Assembly: GCA_034359265.1 (NCBI GenBank)
Contig: CP136891.1
Coordinates: 11,546,501 to 11,610,500 of the forward strand
Direction of reading: 5' to 3'
Source: Canna indica
Taxonomy: Eukaryota; Streptophyta; Magnoliopsida; Zingiberales; Cannaceae
Length of the DNA: 64,000 bases
The notes below the pieces were generated by a model. It saw only the letters and a program-made list of their open reading frames with translations. It made no database searches and was not told the origin of the DNA. Shown here in pieces: positions 1-22,866 of this stretch. Within the stretch, counting starts at the first letter, position 1; each line of letters starts with the position of its first letter. The translations under genes were made by a program, and so were the position numbers.

Positions 1-38
1 CGACATGTCCAGGTTTTGATCATCAAATGCACAATGAA

Positions 39-140
39 CAAAAATAATGATAGTGAGGGGAATAATTATTTTTATTAAAAAAAAACAAAAATAATGATAG
101 TGAGGGGAATAATTATTTTTATTAAAAAAAAAAAAAAAAA
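39..140. repeat. Tandem duplication, 47-bp unit
   Basis: A 47-bp unit beginning CAAAAATAATGATAGTGAGG occurs twice head to tail, at 39 and at 86. Each copy runs into an A-tract, and the second tract is longer. This is a simple local duplication with no coding content. Confidence 0.85.
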
Positions 141-169
141 AAACAAGTGCTAGAATTGACTTACCGTGA

Positions 170-197
170 AATAATAATAATAATAATAATAATAATA
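170..197. repeat. (TAA)n microsatellite
   Basis: Nine consecutive ATA/TAA trinucleotide units follow the A-rich duplication. Confidence 0.9.
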
Positions 198-1430
198 GGG
201 ATGTGGTACCAAAATTTAATTTGCCCACAAAAATCTACTCCCCAAACTGAAATGTCTCCAATTCCACCACCAACCTCGGGAGAATTTGTGCCCACCGCTT
301 AGTAAAAGGTTTAAATGATTAATTTGCAATGCGAAGCGTGCGTTGGACTGCCAAGCGCAATAAGATCTGCTTTATATAATACCTATCAATTATTAAAGAC
401 CCTTTACATAATTCTTTTATTGTGGATTTGCTTCACTTTTTGTCCGTATGTTTTGGTCAGGATATTGTGCATGAGCGAGTCCGAGAAAAAAGCTGATCTT
501 ATTCGAAATTTACTATATGAACATTATTGAACAATAGTAATTATGTTCATTACGTAGCAAGGCACATTCTGAATTAATTGAAAAGATATTTGCATCTCCA
601 TACGGTGACAGACTGACAGCATGTATGCTACAAATTAAGAAGATGTGGGAGTTGTATGTGACAACAAACACATGGGAGAGGGTGATGTGGGTGACATGTT
701 GCTTTCTCTACATGACAAATTACCTATCCATCATCATCTTCTCCCCTTTAGTTGGCATGCAATCTTTTTCGCCAATAAAAAGGGTTACCAACTCATTAAT
801 TCATCCATCCATCTTTGGCTTCGCTTCTTCCTGGGATATTGGTGCCACATTTCCATCAGCGATTAATTTAGGCATGACAAATTAATGAGTCAATTCTTTA
901 GAATGTTAAGAATTAATTATGTCACCTTTACAATTAATTTTTTTTCTTTTTCTTTTTTTGCAGAACAGATTGCAGTGTAGGAAGTTGGATGAAGCAACTA
1001 CTTGTGGGATTCTAGCAAAGACTGAAGGAAGTAGTTAGGTTGCTTTATTTGGTCTACGTGTAGCGTGCTGATGAACATGTACTTGTGCGGTTTGCCTCCT
1101 AAGTCCTAAGCTGGAGTACAAAATATCTAGGGATCAAATCATTTCAAAACATCATCGGTTGGTTTGGCTTGTTGGTTTCTAATTCCTGGAATTGATGGGA
1201 ATGTTCCATAACCTTCATTCAATTGAATTTATGTGATTTTATTTTCCGGCTTCGTTATAGCTTTCTTTCTCTCATATAATTAAGTGTAATTAGTAACAAG
1301 AACCACCAAGGGGCCGGAATAAATTTCATAAGCATTTCATTGGCTGAAATTTACAGAGTAATGCATGATAACTCTTAGCGATTGGTTGTATTCTAACATG
1401 TAAACTCATTTTTATTTAAGGGGCTGTTTA
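198..1430. other. Intergenic, no supported gene
   Basis: Open frames here (for example 315-530 and 625-885) are short, lack recognisable domains and lie in AT-rich sequence. I see no coding or structural feature I can support. Confidence 0.5.
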
Positions 1431-1467
1431 AAACCACTTGCATCCAACCTTCTGAGTTAGAAAAACA

Positions 1468-1578
1468 CTAATGCCTAATCCAAAAAGAAGCACAGGCATC
1501 TACTATTTGATCGATAGAGACCCGCTTCTCGTTAAAGATAATGTTGTTCCTTGCACTCCAAAGCATCCATCACCAAAT
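1468..1578 (-). pseudogene. Remnant of a non-LTR (LINE-type) retroelement ORF2 C-terminus
   Basis: On the minus strand this stretch reads as a short peptide of the form W-x-LWSARNNIIFNEK, followed by a helix-like tail and a stop. The W...ARN..IF pattern is typical of the region just after the zinc-binding reverse-transcriptase domain at the end of plant LINE ORF2 proteins. An in-frame stop sits at its start and no reverse transcriptase is found upstream, so it would be a dead fragment. The assignment rests on one short motif. Confidence 0.4.
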
Positions 1579-1688
1579 CAAGCTACAACTGTGGTGTTTC
1601 TTGTTCCAGATGGAAAAACACTCATTTAGTAATAATTCAACTTATTTATTACTTTGCAAAGGATATTTTTAATCTTTTATTAAACAAA

Positions 1689-1946
1689 CTATAATGATGG
1701 CTTGTTCAATATTTTTCCACTAATGCAAACATCATGGATAACTTTTCCAAATTTATCTTTCAGAGAAATAATGGGTGCATTTAGTTTTGAGAACGAATCG
1801 AACCCTTGTCTGTAGTCAATAAATTCCATGTCATCAGGCACCATAGAGATCAAGGAAAGAATATTAACATTTTTACCAAACAAGTTTGAAGCTTCGAAGT
1901 AATCTGGATCGACGAGAACAAGTTTGGGTTTGGTCCAAATCGTCAC
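1689..1946 (-). other. Unrecognised 85-aa open frame
   Basis: This open frame has a protein-like composition (VDPDYFEASNLFGKN near the N-terminus, ISLKDKFGKVIHDVC near the C-terminus), but I do not recognise a family. It lies 560 bp beyond the stop of PECT1 on the same strand and next to a LINE-like remnant, so it may be a decayed exon of a mobile element. There is no evidence that it is expressed. Confidence 0.2.
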
Positions 1947-2509
1947 AAGTTACCAATAAATCACTAAACATATGTAAATTGTACACTCAAGTGCTGACAT
2001 TGCGCATACTACACTTCAAGTATTGAAGATAAATCTGGTAGAAAAATGAGTGACAAGTGCTTCTGCTACAGCAACCATATAGGAAAAGGAGCAAGTGTGG
2101 TAATATTAACCAACAACCAAACAGGTCTGACTACACCAAACCCAATTTGGCACATGAGTATTGAGATACAAAGAATCACAAACTAACAAACCAAAAATAT
2201 GTATAACCTAAAGAATCTTGATTACAAAACAACTCAAGCTGGATAAGCAGTGTTTGATAGTAGAAGGCATTCATTACGAGTCAAAACAAGATGATTTAAT
2301 AGATTGGTGACTGATGCTAGTAGTATAACCAGCAACCCTCCAGGGTATTATCTCAGCTACATCTAACTGCATATCATATTTAACTGTCTGAATAATATAA
2401 ACCTCGAGCTGATGAACGGGCCCTCCATGTTTCAATCGTTGCCTCTGCAAGGGTTAGAAATGTGTGGATTCTAGTAATATATAATATTCCCTAGTCAACT
2501 TTGTGCGAG

Positions 2510-14206
<11,697 letters not shown>

Positions 14207-14409
14207 CTACAAGATGGACCTAAGCTGGGATCTAGGGTTTCTGGTCTCTAGGGTTCCTCGTGGGAGCTCCTCGGCAACAGGAGGCGTCTCAATCGGGGGC
14301 GGGGGAGGGAGCCGTTGTGATTTCTGGCGCGAGGAGAGAGCGGCGATTGCACGGTTCCTGTTCTTACGGCAACGGCGAGCGAGCACGAGAGAAGGAAGGG
14401 GAGGGGAAG

Positions 14410-14410
14410 A

Positions 14411-14443
<33 letters not shown>
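14410..14443. promoter_or_regulatory. GA/CT tract upstream of PECT1 start
   Basis: A run of GA dinucleotides lies 210-245 bp upstream of the PECT1 ATG. On the gene's sense strand it is a CT (pyrimidine) tract. Such tracts are common in plant core promoters and 5' leaders. It marks the likely leader/promoter of PECT1 (about 14201-14560), but no transcription start is visible. Confidence 0.5.
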
Positions 14444-14559
14444 GTGAGCGTTAAGATTCGAGATGATCCGCGGTGGATTTGATAGGAGCCGTCGGATGGA
14501 TGAGCAAGCGTGAGGCGGTTATTAATAGAGGAGTCGGGTGGCAACTGGACCGCTTGGCA

Positions 14560-15342
14560 CATTGGATCTTTTATAGGGAATAAAACATTTAATACTATTG
14601 CTATTATTTTATTTAATATTATTAATATTTTTTTCTGATGATATATTTAATGGACGTGAGCTATTGATGCTAGCTGGATATTCTATGTGAAGGAATCAAT
14701 CCCAAGTGAAGAAAGAACATATTTTATTGCATCATCCCACTTTAAAGCTTTTTACATTTTCACATGCAAAAATGAGAATCCCAAAAAAAAAAAGGGGGAA
14801 AGTTGTATTCCATAATATATGTTCCACTATAGATATTCTATGTACAGCAAATTAATCAGTAACATTCAGAAAAGAAAAGAGGGTAAAAAAACATGAGCAA
14901 ATTGTTTGATTGTATATCTGAAAGAAAGTAGTTCATGTGGTTGAGAAAATATTGAGTTGGATTAAGAAATTGGATATTGCTCACCGAAGCAGAGCTCAGT
15001 CGGTTGTTTTCTTGTGGAGGAATTCAATATTTGATATGCTTGGTTGTGTGTGGGGGCAAATTAGCAAATACTTTTGCATCAAATAGCAAAGTAGAGAAGG
15101 GAATGTGCTGATGCGTGAATGCGTGATGCTTTGTTCAATTGTTCTATTAATTTGCCTGGCCGTAAAGATGATGGAAACTTTTCTCTCTCGTAAAAAGCCT
15201 GCATTTGGTTGGGTAGATTTTGATTTGGCACTTGAGATTTACTTTCTTAATATAGTCTTGGTTAAGATGATCTCGATTTAAGTCATTTAACTGCAAATTT
15301 ATGAATTTTTTAATTTGAAAATAAAAGGAATACATAAAATAT
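14560..15342. other. Intergenic, upstream of PECT1
   Basis: This is AT-rich sequence between the PECT1 promoter region and the foldback element. I see no gene, RNA or repeat in it. Confidence 0.5.
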
Positions 15343-15849
15343 GGGAAAATGTATAAAAATATCTCTAATATTTTCTCACATGTACTAAAATACTTCTAAG
15401 ATTTTTTTTCGGATCAAAAATACTCCTTACGTTATGAAATTGAGTACAAAAATACTTAGATAGATAAAAATCGTTAATTTAGGAATAACGAAGCTGACGT
15501 GACTGATGACTGGGACTAACGACATAGACATGTGGCACGCATGCAAGCCAAGATGTTTTCTCCTAAGTACTAAAATGTCTCTGACGTTTTCTCACGGATA
15601 CTAAAACGTCCCTAACATTTTCTCACAGGTACTAAAATACTTCTAATGTTTTCTCACGTGTGCTAAAATGCTCATAACGTTTATTTTGGAGCTAAAATAC
15701 CCCTAGGGTTATTGAAAATAGTATAAAAATGATATTAAACTAAGTTTTGTTAGGTGAGACTTAACGAAAATGTCGTGAATGCTAACAAAGATGTTGACTT
15801 TACACGTGATGCACATGTAGTGAGCAACTTGTCATGCAAGCGACACGTA

Positions 15850-15994
15850 AAAAATCAAAATCAAAATCGAAAACCGAAAATTTAGAAAATAAAATCCGAA
15901 ATTGAAATTATCGAATCGGTTACTCGAAAGATTTGGTTCGATTTCGGACCGGTTTTTCGATTAACCAAATTTTTAATTTTTTTGCTCACCCCTA
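15850..15994. repeat. AACCG-type hAT remnant in foldback loop (copy 1)
   Basis: Between the foldback arms lies a stretch rich in CGAAAACCG/CGGTT motifs ending TTGCTCACCCCTA, a typical right hAT terminus. The matching left terminus is not clear. The second foldback copy has a corresponding loop at 24321-24593. Confidence 0.5.
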
Positions 15995-16318
15995 CGTTGC
16001 ATCTTACGTGTCGCTTGCGTGGCAAGTTACTCTCTGCATGTGCATCTAGGGCTGGCAATTTTATCCGTATCCGCCAACTAAAAACCGCATCCGTACTGTA
16101 TCCGATCCGTATCCGCAAGTAAAAACAAATATGGATACAAATATGGATTTGCAAATTTCATATCCGCGCGGATACGGTGCGGATATGGATTTGTCTGTGT
16201 ATCCGCACCGTATCCGCACCGTATTCGCATCGCCTATCCGCCTCATTTTAATTACTATTTTACCTATATATATATATAATACATATTAAGGGGCCAAGGG
16301 TGATATTGTAATTTTATA

Positions 16319-16325
<7 letters not shown>

Positions 16326-16355
<30 letters not shown>
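16326..16355. repeat. (TA)n microsatellite in hAT 5' region
   Basis: A run of about 15 AT/TA units lies between the left subterminal repeats and the leader exon of the hAT element. Confidence 0.85.
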
Positions 16356-16359
<4 letters not shown>

Positions 16360-17441
16360 CAAATATAATTGCCAGCCCTGAGCCCGCCATCTGCGATTCT
16401 GCCCTTGCCCTAAATCCCTAATTTTTTCACCCGTGACCCGTCGCGGCGCCGCTTCATCCATTCTGCGATTCTGCCCGCTGCTTTCACGAAGACACACCAG
16501 TAAACCACCGAGGCACCGACAGTCCGACACACACGGGCACACGGCGACTCGGCGACAGTCCGCTTCATCTCTGCAGCTCTGCTCACCCCTTTCACGCCGA
16601 TCGCCGCACCATATCTGCCCTAGTGCATCACTCGGCGACTCGGCGACTCGGCGTCTCCCTTCTCTGCACGCAGCCGACAGCCGCAGGCCCGCAGCACGAG
16701 TTCGTCACTCGTCTCCCTTCTCTGCCGACAGCCGCACCAATCCCAGTGGCCGGTGGTGACTGGTGAGCGCATCACTCTTCTCCTAATCTCTATTCTCTTC
16801 TCTACACACAGCGCCAGTGTCTCTCTTCTCCTAATCTCCCTTCTCTGCACACAGCCCGCCTCTCTTCAGTCTTCTCTGCACGCAGTCGGTCGCCCGCAGC
16901 ACACGCCGGCATCTCGCTTCTGTGCAGTCTGCACGCAGCCCTGCAGCCGTAGCCCGCAGGTGAGTCCGGCAATCTCTTCACGTATTAAGTGTTTCATGTA
17001 TTAAGCTTTGAAAACTGCATTCAAATCAGGGAATTTTTTGGCCTGAAATGAGTTGAATCCAAATATCATGTTATTGAATTGCATGTTAAGTTATTTCCTT
17101 CATGTTATTGAATTGAAATGTTAAGCTTTGAAAACTATTAATCAAGATCTGGGTGATACTATTAATAGGATTGAGAATATCATGTTTAGAGGTGATATTT
17201 CCTTTCTATCTGGGTGATACTATTAATCATGTTGAGAATATTAATCATGTTGAGACTTGAGAATATTAATCATGTATTCATGTTGAGACTTGAGAATATT
17301 AATCATGTTGAGAATATTAATCAAGATCTGGGTGATACTACTAAATATTAATAGCTTTGAAAACTATTAATCAAAAGTTATTTCCTTCCTTATTTAGAGG
17401 TGATTAAATAAATATCATGTTTATTCTTTTATGTAGAAGAT

Positions 17442-20400
17442 ATGGGTGATACTGATACTATTAATAATATTGAGAATCCAAATGAACAAGAAACCCCTCA
17501 TGTGGGTACAATCGGTTCAAATGAATCTCTTCCTACAGTCCAATCTGTGGACGAGTCATCTCCTAATGTCCAATCTGTGGACGATTCAGACTCTTCTACC
17601 AAGAAGAAATTTACTTCTCCTATGTGGGCTCATTTCAAAAGAGAAAAAATAGATGGAGTTTGGAAAGCAATTTGTATTTATTGCAATAAAAAATTAGGTG
17701 GTGGAGGGAAAAGTGGCACATCAAATTTACACGAGCATTATAAAAGATGTGCTAAGAGATCGACACAAGATCTTCGGCAAATGGTGCTCACTAGGAATGA
17801 GAACACGGTAGAAGGAAAGTCAAAGCTTCAAAATTATATTTTTGATCAAACTGTGAGTAGAAAAGAACTTGCCAATATGATAATTATTCACGAGTATCCA
17901 TTGTCAATAGTTGATCACAATTATTTTAGAAGATATTCACATAGCCTCCAGCCTTCATTTAACATACCCACTCGAAATACTTTGAGAGCTGACATCATGA
18001 AGATTTATAATGAGTACAAGAGCAAAATAATAGAGGCTTTGGAAAGTAATATGGGAAGAGTTGCAATTACAACAGATATGTGGACATCTGATCATCAAAT
18101 GAAAGGGTACATGGCTGTTACAACACATTACATTGATGATGAGTGGCGATTGCAAAATCGCTTAATCAGGTATATTTTATTTATTGCAAAAGAAAATTTA
18201 TTATGAAAAAATGTCATTTATATTTATATAGTGTTTATTTATGTTTTAGGTTTTGTTATGTTCCTGCCCCTCACACTAAAGAGGTGATTACAGATGTTCT
18301 AATGGATTGTTTTCTGAAATGGAATATTGATAGAAAGTTGTCTACACTTACAGTTGATAATTGTTCTGTGAATGATAGTGTGATTCAGCTTTTAAAAGAT
18401 AGGATTTCTCCTACAACAATGATATTGGAAGGAGAGTTTTTTCATATGCGATGTGGAGCACATATATTGAACTTGATTGTGAAAGATGGTTTGGACATTA
18501 TTGGCTCTGCTATCAGTAATATACGAGAGAGTGTAGTTTATTGGACAGCTACACCAAAAAGGCAAGAGAGGTTTGAGGAGGCAGCACGACAATTAAAGAT
18601 TTGTGTTACAAGAAAATTAAGTCAAGATGTAAAAACAAGATGGAATTCTACATACTTGATGCTTGTGTCCGCATTGCCATATAAAGATGTTTTCACTCGT
18701 TTGAAGACTCGTGAGCCGAAGTATAAGAATTTGTCATCTGATTACGAGTGGAAAATGGCAAAAGAAGTTTGTGATAAACTCAAGATTTTTCATGATGTCA
18801 CAGAGTTATTTTCTGGAAGAGAATATTCTACGGCCAATATTTATTTTCCAAAGGTTTGTGAGATCAAGATGGCACTTAAGGAATGGATCAATGGCGATAA
18901 TCAAATATTTTCTTTGATGGCTACAAAGATGATGGATAAATTTGAGAAATATTGGAAGGTGATTCATGGTGTGATGGGAGTTGCAGCATTATTGGATCCA
19001 AGATATAAGATGGACGTCATTGAATACTATTATGGCATGTTATACGACGATGAAAGTTTTTTTGAAGTTGAAAGAGTTAGAAATATTGCAAGAAACTTGG
19101 TTGATGAATATAATGCAAGAATGACAACTGAAAATGAGAGACCTTTAAGACCATCTTCTCAAGTAGTTGGTTCTAGTAAGGCTGACCTTCAATTTGGTGT
19201 TGGTTATGATGAGTTTCTTAGTAAAAAGAGAAAACGCACTAGGAATGATTTGGATATATATTTGGAGGAAGATGTGTTGCCAAGAACTAGTAGCAGTGAC
19301 ATTTTAACTTGGTGGAAATCAAATGGTGCAAAATTTCCTATTTTACAAGCAATTGCTCGAGACATATTAAGTATTCCTGTATCTACAGTTGCTTCTGAGT
19401 CTACATTTAGTACCGGTGGACGATTGGTGAGCCCACAACGTAGTAGCCTTCATCCAGAAACCGTGGAAGCATTAACTTGTACTCAAAATTGGTTGTCAAG
19501 TATGTTTAAAGAAGGTATATATAGTTAGTTTATTTGTTCTTTTAATTCATTTCATGATTAGTTCATTTAATGCTTCCAACCATTTGATTGCAAGAAACTT
19601 TTGATGATTCTTTGATTAGCTAGCAGATTCTTTCATGCATTACTTCTAAATGCTAGCTAAAAGTGATTAGAGCTTCATCAAGTACATGTTTACAAGCAAT
19701 TGAAAGCATAATTCCACCTATACCTATTCAAGGTTGTTCTATCAGCAACAAGTCATTTATATATATTTAACGCCATATCCGCGCTCTGTGAGGCTACTGG
19801 TGCTAACGTGTCTGAGGTGGCTTACGCTGTTGGGAAAGATTCAAGGATTGGCCCCAAGTTCTTGAAGGGCCATGGGATTCATTGTTTACTCCATTGGAAA
19901 ACCTCTGGATGCATGGATCAAGGACATGCCTGCTGTTGCCTGATTGAGGAGGACTTCAGTTTAAAGAAACCAGCAACTACATGATAGAAGAAGCTTCATG
20001 ATGCATCATTTTATAGAGAGTACTTATGGAACCAATGATTCTTTATAGTATATGTTTTGCAATAGTTACTTTTCCATGATTTATTTGTTTGAAAACAATT
20101 GTTATTTAGGCTTTGGTCAATTCATGTTTAAGCCAATATAATTCTGCCCTTGTTTTTGTTACAGTTAAATGAATGGAGCTCATAGTCTCTTATATTATCC
20201 CTTTTTTCTCTGTTTTTTTTTCTTAAAAAGGTAAAATTCCCATGAACTCATTTCAAATGAATTGGAAATGAGAAAGAAATTGGTTTTGCATTCTGTTTGT
20301 CATTATGTTTGCATATGTGAGACTCAACTTTTAGGAAGAATAGAATCTTAGACTATTTCTTGAAATCATATATGTAGGGTTTTGCATTTTTCCAAAAAGC

Positions 20401-21013
20401 TTGGAGATGATTAGCAAGTAATTAAAGTACATTAGAACTGAAGTGAATAACAAGCTTTGAAGACTTGAAGTTTATATTAAAGTTGATCGTTTCATCACCA
20501 TTGGAGCAGTTCCCTTGTCAAAATGGAAGTTCCTTATGGTTGAAACATTCAATCCATTTATGATCAAGAAACTTTGATTGCAAGAAACTTTTGATGATTC
20601 TTTGATTAGCTAGCAGATTCTTTCATGCATTACTTCTAAATGCTAGCTAAAAGTGATTACAGCTTCATCAAGTACATGCTTACAAGCAATTGAAAGAATA
20701 ATTCCACCTATACCTATTCAAGGCTGTTCTATCAGCAACAAGTCATTTATATATATTTAACTATTGATGATTTAGCTACTGTAATGGTTGATTCTTATAG
20801 GTTCATTTATATCATTTATTTATTTTCTTATAGGTTCTACTTCAAATGTTGCCAAAGTGTTTGAAGAAATAGAAGAGGATGACAGTGTAGGGATGAATGA
20901 ATCTTACATGGACCGATGGTAATTGCATACATAATTTTTGTTGAATTGTATTATTTTAATATGTGTTATATATTTGGATTTTGTTTCTAATTTGTAGGAT
21001 TGAAGAACAATGA
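17442..21013 (+). CDS. hAT transposase (zf-BED, RICESLEEPER-like), 4 exons, 697 aa
   Basis: This is the transposase of the surrounding hAT element. Coding exons are 17442-18169, 18250-19514, 20834-20918 and 20998-21013, all with GT-AG borders and matching phases, ending in the short tail WIEEQ. A leader intron (16960-17436) ends just before the ATG. Domains: a BED zinc finger at about residues 55-106 (C78, C81, then H97/H99 and C103); an RNase-H-like core with ITTDMWTS (Asp212) and [10 protein letters not shown] (Asp279); and a C-terminal hAT dimerisation region containing [20 protein letters not shown] and [20 protein letters not shown]. The length suits the plant RICESLEEPER/DAYSLEEPER class. 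Terminal inverted repeats and a target duplication mark it as a transposon gene rather than a domesticated one. The 1.3-kb intron 19515-20833 holds the captured UGDH pieces. The tail after exon 2 is less certain. Confidence 0.9.
19583..19771 (+). repeat. 189-bp direct repeat, left copy
   Basis: This stretch matches 20573-20761 over 189 bp, with about four mismatches noted by eye. Both copies lie in the same transposase intron and bracket the UGDH-derived segment. The last bases (AAC) coincide with the first codon of the captured coding sequence. Confidence 0.93.
19769..19943 (+). pseudogene. UGDH: Captured UDP-glucose 6-dehydrogenase fragments
   Basis: UGDH oxidises UDP-glucose to UDP-glucuronate for cell-wall sugars. 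Here only fragments exist. From 19769 one frame reads [20 protein letters not shown] and continues [10 protein letters not shown], a conserved part of the UGDH central domain. From 19875, shifted by one frame, the sequence reads [20 protein letters not shown] and then VA and a stop, the exact style of the plant UGDH C-terminus. The roughly 200 residues that normally separate these parts are missing. No intron is present. The following sequence (to about 20100) may be UGDH 3' UTR. The segment lies in sense orientation in an intron of the hAT transposase gene, so it cannot encode a working enzyme. Confidence 0.9.
20573..20761 (+). repeat. 189-bp direct repeat, right copy
   Basis: This is the partner of 19583-19771, offset by exactly 990 bp. 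Just left of it, 'CAAGAAACTTTGATTG' overlaps in sequence with the repeat's own start, which resembles filler DNA at a repair junction. Confidence 0.93.
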
Positions 21014-22160
21014 AGAGAACATGGTGTGAGAACTTTGGAAGAGCATTTTAATGTTTTATATATTGGATGATCTTCACATAAGACTGATGTAATTTTGAAG
21101 TACTTCATTGAATTGTTGTTGAATTCTGATTTATGGCTGCTTTGATGTAACTTGGTGGTTGATTTGATATAACTTGTTTCAAATTAGGACTCTTGTTTTA
21201 AATTGATGTATGTTGTATTGTTGTAGCTAATTTTAAATTTCTCAAATGATTTGAAGTATTATGGACTTATGGTTTGTTCAAATTATAAATTGATGATGGT
21301 GTATGTTGTAGTTATTTAGAATTTTAGATGCTAGTAATTACTCATATTATAATTTTTTTTAGCTAGTATAGTAGTATCTGCTATTTAGATGATTTATGTA
21401 TCTTAATGTTGTTTGTTTCAATTTGGTTTAATGTACATATTATGATTGATGGTGGTTAAATTATAAATTGTGGTTGAGTAGTTTAAAATATATTACATAC
21501 TTATTTTGGATCAATAAATAAGGTATTTATTGATTTTTAAATTAAATATATTATTTTAATATATTTTTTAAATACGGATGCGGATATGGATACGGTGCGG
21601 ATATCCGTATTTGAAGCGGTGCGGATATGGATATTCATATTCATATCTGTGGCGGATACGAGGCGGATACGGGTACACGGATATGATGTGCGGATGCGGA
21701 TGCGGATAATGTACTATCCGCACCGTATCCGATCCGTTGCCAGCCCTATGTGCATCACGTGTAAAGTCAACATCTCAATCAGTCCTAGTTTGTACCATTT
21801 TCAATAACCACAACAAAATTTTAGCTCTAAAGTAAACGTTAGGGCATTTTAGTACCCGCACTACTAGAAAAATGGGCATCAGAAACGGCTGATGCCGTTG
21901 CTGAAGCGCATCAGCAACGGCCGCACCGTTGCAATAGCGCCGTGACAGAAAGTCACGTTGCTGATAACTTAGCAACGGTTCAGCAACGGCCGCTCGGGCC
22001 GTCGCTAAAACTATTATCAGCAACGGTTTTACCACAGACCCGGAGCCGTTGCTGATAACATTAATAGCAACGGCCAATGAGTCCGTAGCAACGCCGTTAG
22101 TAAAACCCCGTCGCTAAGCCGTTGCTGTAGGTCATCAGCAACGGCTTTCGATACACTTTT

Positions 22161-22202
22161 AGCAACGGCGTTCCCACGGACGGCCGTGGGAACGCCGTTG
22201 CT
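22161..22202. repeat. Perfect hairpin: 19-bp arms, 4-bp loop
   Basis: AGCAACGGCGTTCCCACGG, then ACGG, then the exact reverse complement of the first arm. It lies at the inner edge of the left subterminal repeats of the CACTA element and includes two of the repeat cores in opposite orientation. Confidence 0.9.
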
Positions 22203-22491
22203 GATGATGCCAACTGGGAAACAGGAAAATTTTATATTTCCAATTTCCCCAATTTCCATTGATACATCGATACATTATCTGATACATAACTCACACACCC
22301 ATATCCTCATAGACACATTCATTCACACATCACAAACACACCAAGATATACATCAAAACAATTATATTTCTATTGATAATTATCCACGATAGTATAAAAA
22401 CAATTCAAATGAAAAATTGAAGTATCAATATCCAAACAAAATAAGTTAAACAAGTTCAATATCTCAGTAACAAAGTCAATATAAAAAAATC

Positions 22492-22866
22492 TCACGATGA
22501 CGATGGAGGATGGCCTGGATCATATGGCGGGGTCTGGAGTGCTTGAGTGTACACCGGCGTGGACTGACTCGAAGACGATGGATTAGATGATGCCGAAGAG
22601 ATGCCTGCTTCGGGATGACCTGACATGTTACGTAGCATAGCTTGTATATCCGCCATCATCTGACTCTGGCGCGTCATTATCTCAGTCTGACGCGCGACCG
22701 TGTCCTCTAGAGTCCTTATTCTGGTACTATGATCATAACTGGATCTAGAGGTGGACGGCCGCTCACCAGCGACCGGAGGGGTCGGTGCCCCAAGTGGCCC
22801 TAGTACGGCTCGCGCATGACCACTATCTGCGAAGCCATATACGCGGCGTACAGTGGCCGGACACAC
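22492..22866 (-). pseudogene. CACTA transposase C-terminal remnant (plant Ptta/En/Spm type)
   Basis: The minus-strand frame reads RRVYGFADSGHARAVLGPLG near the start, then a short helical segment with repeated Met/Gln, and a Ser/Pro-rich tail ending at a natural stop. This is the usual C-terminal pattern of plant Ptta/En/Spm (Transposase_24) proteins. The catalytic part is absent, so the product cannot be an active transposase. It might still be transcribed from the GC-rich leader to its right. Confidence 0.75.

Larger units (their letters stand above)
16047..21748 (+). mobile_element. Apparently complete hAT transposon, 5.7 kb, perfect 8-bp TSD
   Basis: The terminal inverted repeats TAGGGCTGGCAATT and TTGCCAGCCCTA are flanked by identical TGTGCATC at 16039-16046 and 21749-21756. 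The subterminal regions (16060-16250 and 21570-21745) are arrays of ATCCGCACC/GCGGATACGG motifs. A GC-rich 5' leader exon (about 16380-16959) has a good donor at CGCAG|GTGAGT, and a leader intron runs to 17436. The transposase gene is open throughout, and an intron of it holds a captured host fragment. The exact duplication and intact frame suggest a fairly recent insertion into the foldback element. Confidence 0.95.

Noticed and set aside
14214..14562. Open frames on both strands upstream of PECT1
   Set aside because: They fall in the PECT1 leader/promoter with a GA tract, have no domain, and the minus-strand one is not in phase with PECT1.
16433..17004. Ser/Arg-rich open frames before the hAT transposase
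   Set aside because: This is the GC-rich leader exon of the hAT element, ending in a splice donor; the transposase starts at 17442.
19583..20761. 189-bp repeats as LTRs of a small retrotransposon (TRIM)
   Set aside because: The repeats do not start with TG and end with CA, no target duplication flanks the pair, and no primer-binding site or polypurine tract is visible.
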